A stretch of 27,516 bases of DNA, taken from NCBI GenBank assembly GCA_964611385.1, contig CAZSXS010000050.1, forward strand, positions 1 through 27,516. Direction: 5' to 3'. The position numbers and the translations under genes were made by a program. Under the pieces are notes generated by a model, which was not told the DNA's origin, did no database searches, and saw only the letters and a list, made by a program, of their open reading frames with translations. Origin of the DNA: CAZSXS01 sp964611385 (GTDB taxonomy: Bacteria > Bacillota > Clostridia > Lachnospirales > CAYPQA01). Shown here one piece after another: positions 25,101-27,516 of this stretch. Numbering within the stretch: the first letter of the stretch is position 1; each line of letters begins with the position of its first letter.

Positions 25101-26255
25101 TTGAAACTTTTTCATTTCTTCGAGTTGTTGTTCGGAGAAGAGTCGCACTCCACACGGAGTGCGTGGATTGAAACATATATAATAATTTCTTGTTTACATT
25201 GTTTTTGTAGTCGCACTCCACACGGAGTGCGTGGATTGAAACGACAGGAACGATTTGAATGAGCTGATGGGTTTTAGTCGCACTCCACACGGAGTGCGTG
25301 GATTGAAACCAGAAGTCATGAAAACCTTATGGAGCTATCAGCACGTCGCACTCCACACGGAGTGCGTGGATTGAAACAATCGCCCGTATAGTGGACAAGC
25401 AGTGATAAATTGTCGCACTCCACACGGAGTGCGTGGATTGAAACTTGGGTTACAGAGTATGTTACGTTTTGGCTACGCCGTCGCACTCCACACGGAGTGC
25501 GTGGATTGAAACTATAATTTGGTAGGGGGTTGTATTTAAGAAATTACCGTCGCACTCCACACGGAGTGCGTGGATTGAAACTATAATTTTTTAGGGGGTT
25601 GTATTTATGAAATTACCGTCGCACTCCACACGGAGTGCGTGGATTGAAACTGCAATTGCATCGCATCTATCAGAACAATATGGAGTCGCACTCCACACGG
25701 AGTGCGTGGATTGAAACAAATACAGCCTCGAATAATTTGTCAACACCGACCGTCGCACTCCACACGGAGTGCGTGGATTGAAACTTATATATGTAAGTAT
25801 AATCGAAATGTAACAAAAAGTCGCACTCCACACGGAGTGCGTGGATTGAAACTCAATATTACCCATATTAAAATCCTCCTAAATTTGTCGCACTCCACAC
25901 GGAGTGCGTGGATTGAAACTGGGTAAGCAATACAATATAAAATAAAGGGGATAGTCGCACTCCACACGGAGTGCGTGGATTGAAACCTTGTACACAAAAA
26001 TCTCAAACGTGTCAAAAAACGTCGCACTCCACACGGAGTGCGTGGATTGAAACATCCAACATCGGTGGTTGGTGATACTGCGATTGTAGTCGCACTCCAC
26101 ACGGAGTGCGTGGATTGAAACTGGAGCAATTATCTTATGAAGCCGGAAAAGGCGGCGTCGCACTCCACACGGAGTGCGTGGATTGAAACAAGGATGAGCT
26201 TGGCTACAATGCAACAAAGGAAGTCGCACTCCACACGGAGTGCGTGGATTGAAAC
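22173..26255 (+). CRISPR. Type I-C CRISPR array, 61 repeats and 60 spacers
   Basis: The repeat is 33 nt: it starts GTCGCACTCC, has the arms GCACTCC and GGAGTGC around ACAC, and ends GTGGATTGAAAC, a standard I-C repeat. Sixty-one copies were counted, with starts 65-71 bases apart, so spacers are 32-38 nt. The first is 22173-22205 and the last 26223-26255. All but one (24134) are identical. Direction follows the leader and the GATTGAAAC end: leader at left, oldest spacers at right. Spacers include near-duplicates (21/56, 22/49, 50/51). The long frames that run through it are repeat artefacts, not genes. Confidence 0.98.
24134..24166 (+). repeat. Variant CRISPR repeat (repeat 30)
   Basis: It is the only repeat that departs from the consensus: C to T at 24142, giving GTCGCACTTC. 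The change lies in the hairpin arm; in RNA the C-G pair becomes a U-G wobble, so folding should survive. Confidence 0.9.
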
Positions 26256-26311
26256 CTGGATTTTGTTGAGGAAATGGAAGAAAAAAACAAACCTATTAGG
26301 CGAGTAAGGGA
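26256..26311 (+). other. Trailer after the last CRISPR repeat
   Basis: The stretch is not a spacer followed by a repeat: no GTCGCACTCC occurs where the next repeat would be. It can be read as LDFVEEMEEKNKPIRRVRE and a stop, but there is no start or ribosome site, so this is probably remnant DNA, perhaps the first part of a former spacer plus flanking sequence. Confidence 0.5.
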
Positions 26312-26410
26312 GTGACCCATAAACTGTGTAAATGGTATATAACTCCAAAAATACTGACCATACTTTAGCAACGCCAAGGAGTGATCCGACACACGCCGAG
26401 CTATACGGTA

Positions 26411-26446
26411 AACCGCAGGGCGTCTTGGCTCCGCGGTCTTCTTTTT
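26411..26446 (+). terminator. Possible terminator downstream of the array
   Basis: ACCGC (26412-26416) and GCGGT (26433-26437) form a short stem around GGGCGTCTTGGCTC, followed by CTTCTTTTT on the plus strand. It could end pre-crRNA transcription, but it lies in the IS relic and the stem is short. Confidence 0.4.
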
Positions 26447-26520
26447 ATCTACTGGTAAGCCAAAGCGGATAAACTTCTGGGTGTGGAGCTGACCCCACGA
26501 TTTTTTGTTGCTTGGCTTTC

Positions 26521-26781
26521 TTATCCTGCCTTGATTCCATCAAACCTTTCCTCGAAGAAAATCATAAACTGTCCTATAATTATTTCTCAATCTCGTGCCA
26601 AGAGATACCATTTCTTGCTAATTTCCTGAATAGACAAGTAAATTGACTTTTTTAAGGCATCATCTGTTGGGTAGACAGTCTTTGTTTTTGTGAATTTGCG
26701 GAGCATACGATGGAAACCCTCGAAATATCGCTCTATATGTTTGCATATCTGATACTCCTTTATGTAGGTGTTTTTAACAAC
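26521..26781 (-). pseudogene. Transposase fragment, IS256 (mutator) family, C-terminus
   Basis: The reading HRMLRKFTKTKTVYPTDDAL followed by KKSIYLSIQEISKKW is the usual C-terminal region of IS256-family transposases, then GQFMIFFEERFDGIKAG to a TAA (complement 26521-26523). A TGA at 26587-26589 stands where the family has the Trp of a DWG-like motif, and the frame closes upstream at 26782-26784. Only about 86 codons remain of roughly 400, so it cannot be active. It lies 265 bases beyond the array. Confidence 0.8.
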
Positions 26782-26885
26782 TCAATTAGATTGAGAAAAC
26801 TGGATAATTCATAAAGATTGTTCGCACACTCTAAAGAGGATATAAATAGATGTCAAAAAGCTTAGGTGAAATTCATAACTTTATG

Positions 26886-26915
26886 TTGAAATTAGAGACT
26901 GAAGTGTGTTATATT
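26886..26915 (+). promoter_or_regulatory. Candidate promoter of the TIR-like gene
   Basis: TTGAAA (26886-26891) and TATATT (26910-26915) are 18 bases apart, about 80 bases before the ATG at 26995. Nothing else is recognised in 26782-26994. Confidence 0.45.
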
Positions 26916-26994
26916 TGCGTGAGTAAAAATGGAAAACTTTAGTATTTTAATCGTATGAAAAATGCGAAGTTTGGGATAGAAAAAGGAGAGAAAA

Positions 26995-27465
26995 ATGAGC
27001 AAACGAGTATTTGTTTCTGCTGACTGGAAAGAGTCTACCAATCCTCTTAGTTGGGATAAGAAAGTTGTAGACAGAATTAGAAAATGGCGTGATGACAAAC
27101 GCTATGTCGTAGAACTTCATTGTACTGACGAAGTTCATAATACTGTTTTAAAAAATCTTGATTGCTGACGATGCGAAATAAAGGGAGAGTGCGGAAGTCA
27201 AATTGCTTGGAGCAGTGTCGTTATTACTGTGATTGGGGACAATACTGCTACAAAGAGTGCAGGGGTATGTGATGGCATATCTTGCTCACCCGCATGCAGC
27301 AGCCAAAACAAAAAAGACTGCAAATATAAAAGAAAGAAAAGTCCCTCTGATGAGCTTTCTAACGGTCAAAAAATATCCTATCTAAGATATGAAATAACAA
27401 AGGCGGCATTAGAAAAGAAAACCATTATATTAGAACCTGTATTCAAAAACGTCTCAGCAAGGTAG
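26995..27465 (+). pseudogene. TIR-like (ThsB/DUF1863-type) protein gene interrupted by in-frame TGA
   Basis: ATG at 26995 follows AAAAGGAGAG. Codons 1-57 read MSKRVFVSADWKE to VLKNLDC, then TGA (27166-27168), after which the same frame stays open for 98 more codons to TAG at 27463. The two halves together look like one TIR-like fold: RVFVSADW (first strand), GSQIAWSSVVITVIGDNTAT (the usual S-x-V-x-V-h-I-G-x-x-T strand) and YLRYEITKAALEKKTIILEP (a W/Y-E-I...A...K-I helix-strand). A cysteine-rich insert, VCDGISCSPAC and DCKYK, lies between. Thoeris-like immunity TIR proteins have this plan, but the match is by eye. An internal GTG at 27229 lacks a good ribosome site. It may be a pseudogene, a sequencing error, or a readthrough or selenocysteine codon; the last is unlikely because no clear SECIS hairpin is seen. 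Confidence 0.5.
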
Positions 27466-27516
27466 CCAAGTGGGAAATCATAACCATATTTTCCTCGGAA
27501 GCAGTTGAAATTTCAT

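Larger units (their letters stand above)
26312..26781 (-). mobile_element. Decayed IS256-family insertion sequence (right part)
   Basis: The segment holds the C-terminal part of an IS256/mutator transposase (26521-26781) followed on the minus strand by about 200 bases of untranslated DNA that ends near TTTACACAGTTTATGGGTCAC (complement of about 26311-26331), which looks like the terminal inverted repeat. The other end and most of the transposase are gone. Exact limits are inferred; no target duplication could be identified. Confidence 0.6.

Noticed and set aside
13702..26255. A new CRISPR type
   Set aside because: Gene set, order and repeat are all those of type I-C; nothing in the effector set is missing or added.
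26288..26303. AAACCTATTAGGCG in the trailer resembles part of spacer 19 (AAACCTAATAGGCG)
   Set aside because: Only about 14 bases with one mismatch around a short palindrome; no extended match on either side.
22168..26392. Many open frames of 60-130 codons with repeated peptides such as FNPRTPCGV and HSTRSAWIET
   Set aside because: They are translations of the CRISPR repeat in different frames; none has a ribosome site or independent support.
637..27168. TGA read as tryptophan (alternative genetic code)
   Set aside because: Several intact genes end in TGA, including cas5c and cas7c in overlaps and cas2, while Trp is encoded by TGG in all intact genes.

Overview
The window looks like a low-to-medium GC Firmicutes chromosome, most likely an anaerobic Clostridia/Eubacteriales species. 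The evidence is strong AGGAGG ribosome sites, frequent TTG and GTG starts, a T-box leader, a FliB-type protein and a type I-C CRISPR system. The genus cannot be named from the sequence. The assembly contains one scaffold gap of 100 Ns.

Left part (about 1-13411, minus strand): a branched-chain amino acid operon read right to left, in the order ilvN, ilvC, cimA, leuC, leuD, leuB, a flagellin lysine-N-methylase (FliB) family gene, ilvE, ilvD, ilvB, then a terminator and a GNAT acetyltransferase. Upstream of ilvN lie a good sigma-A-type promoter (13383-13411) and a T-box riboswitch with an intrinsic terminator. Citramalate synthase, with LeuBCD, would make 2-oxobutyrate from pyruvate; IlvBN, IlvC, IlvD and IlvE finish isoleucine and valine. 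No ilvA or leuA is present here. ilvC appears broken only because the scaffold gap is flanked by a 55-base duplicate; collapsing it restores a 330-residue enzyme. An intergenic repeat family of roughly 80-95 bp occurs in four full or partial copies around these genes.

Middle part (about 13576-21820, plus strand): a complete type I-C cas operon, cas3, cas5c, cas8c, cas7c, cas4, cas1, cas2. cas8c contains an in-frame ribosome site and GTG start positioned to give a separate Cas11c small subunit. cas2 appears to start at CTG. A 101-base nested inverted repeat separates cas8c from cas7c.

Right part (21821-26255): a leader and a CRISPR array of 61 repeats (33 nt) and 60 spacers (32-38 nt), in the same direction as the cas genes. 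Several spacers are near-duplicates. One pair differs only at synonymous codon positions, so the locus was evidently hit repeatedly by related phages.

End (26256-27516): the array stops at a perfect repeat and is followed by a decayed IS256-family element. After it comes a TIR-like (ThsB/DUF1863-type) gene with its own promoter and ribosome site, interrupted by an in-frame TGA. The CRISPR system itself is a known type; the least familiar items are the TIR-like gene, the intergenic repeat family and the hairpin between cas8c and cas7c.
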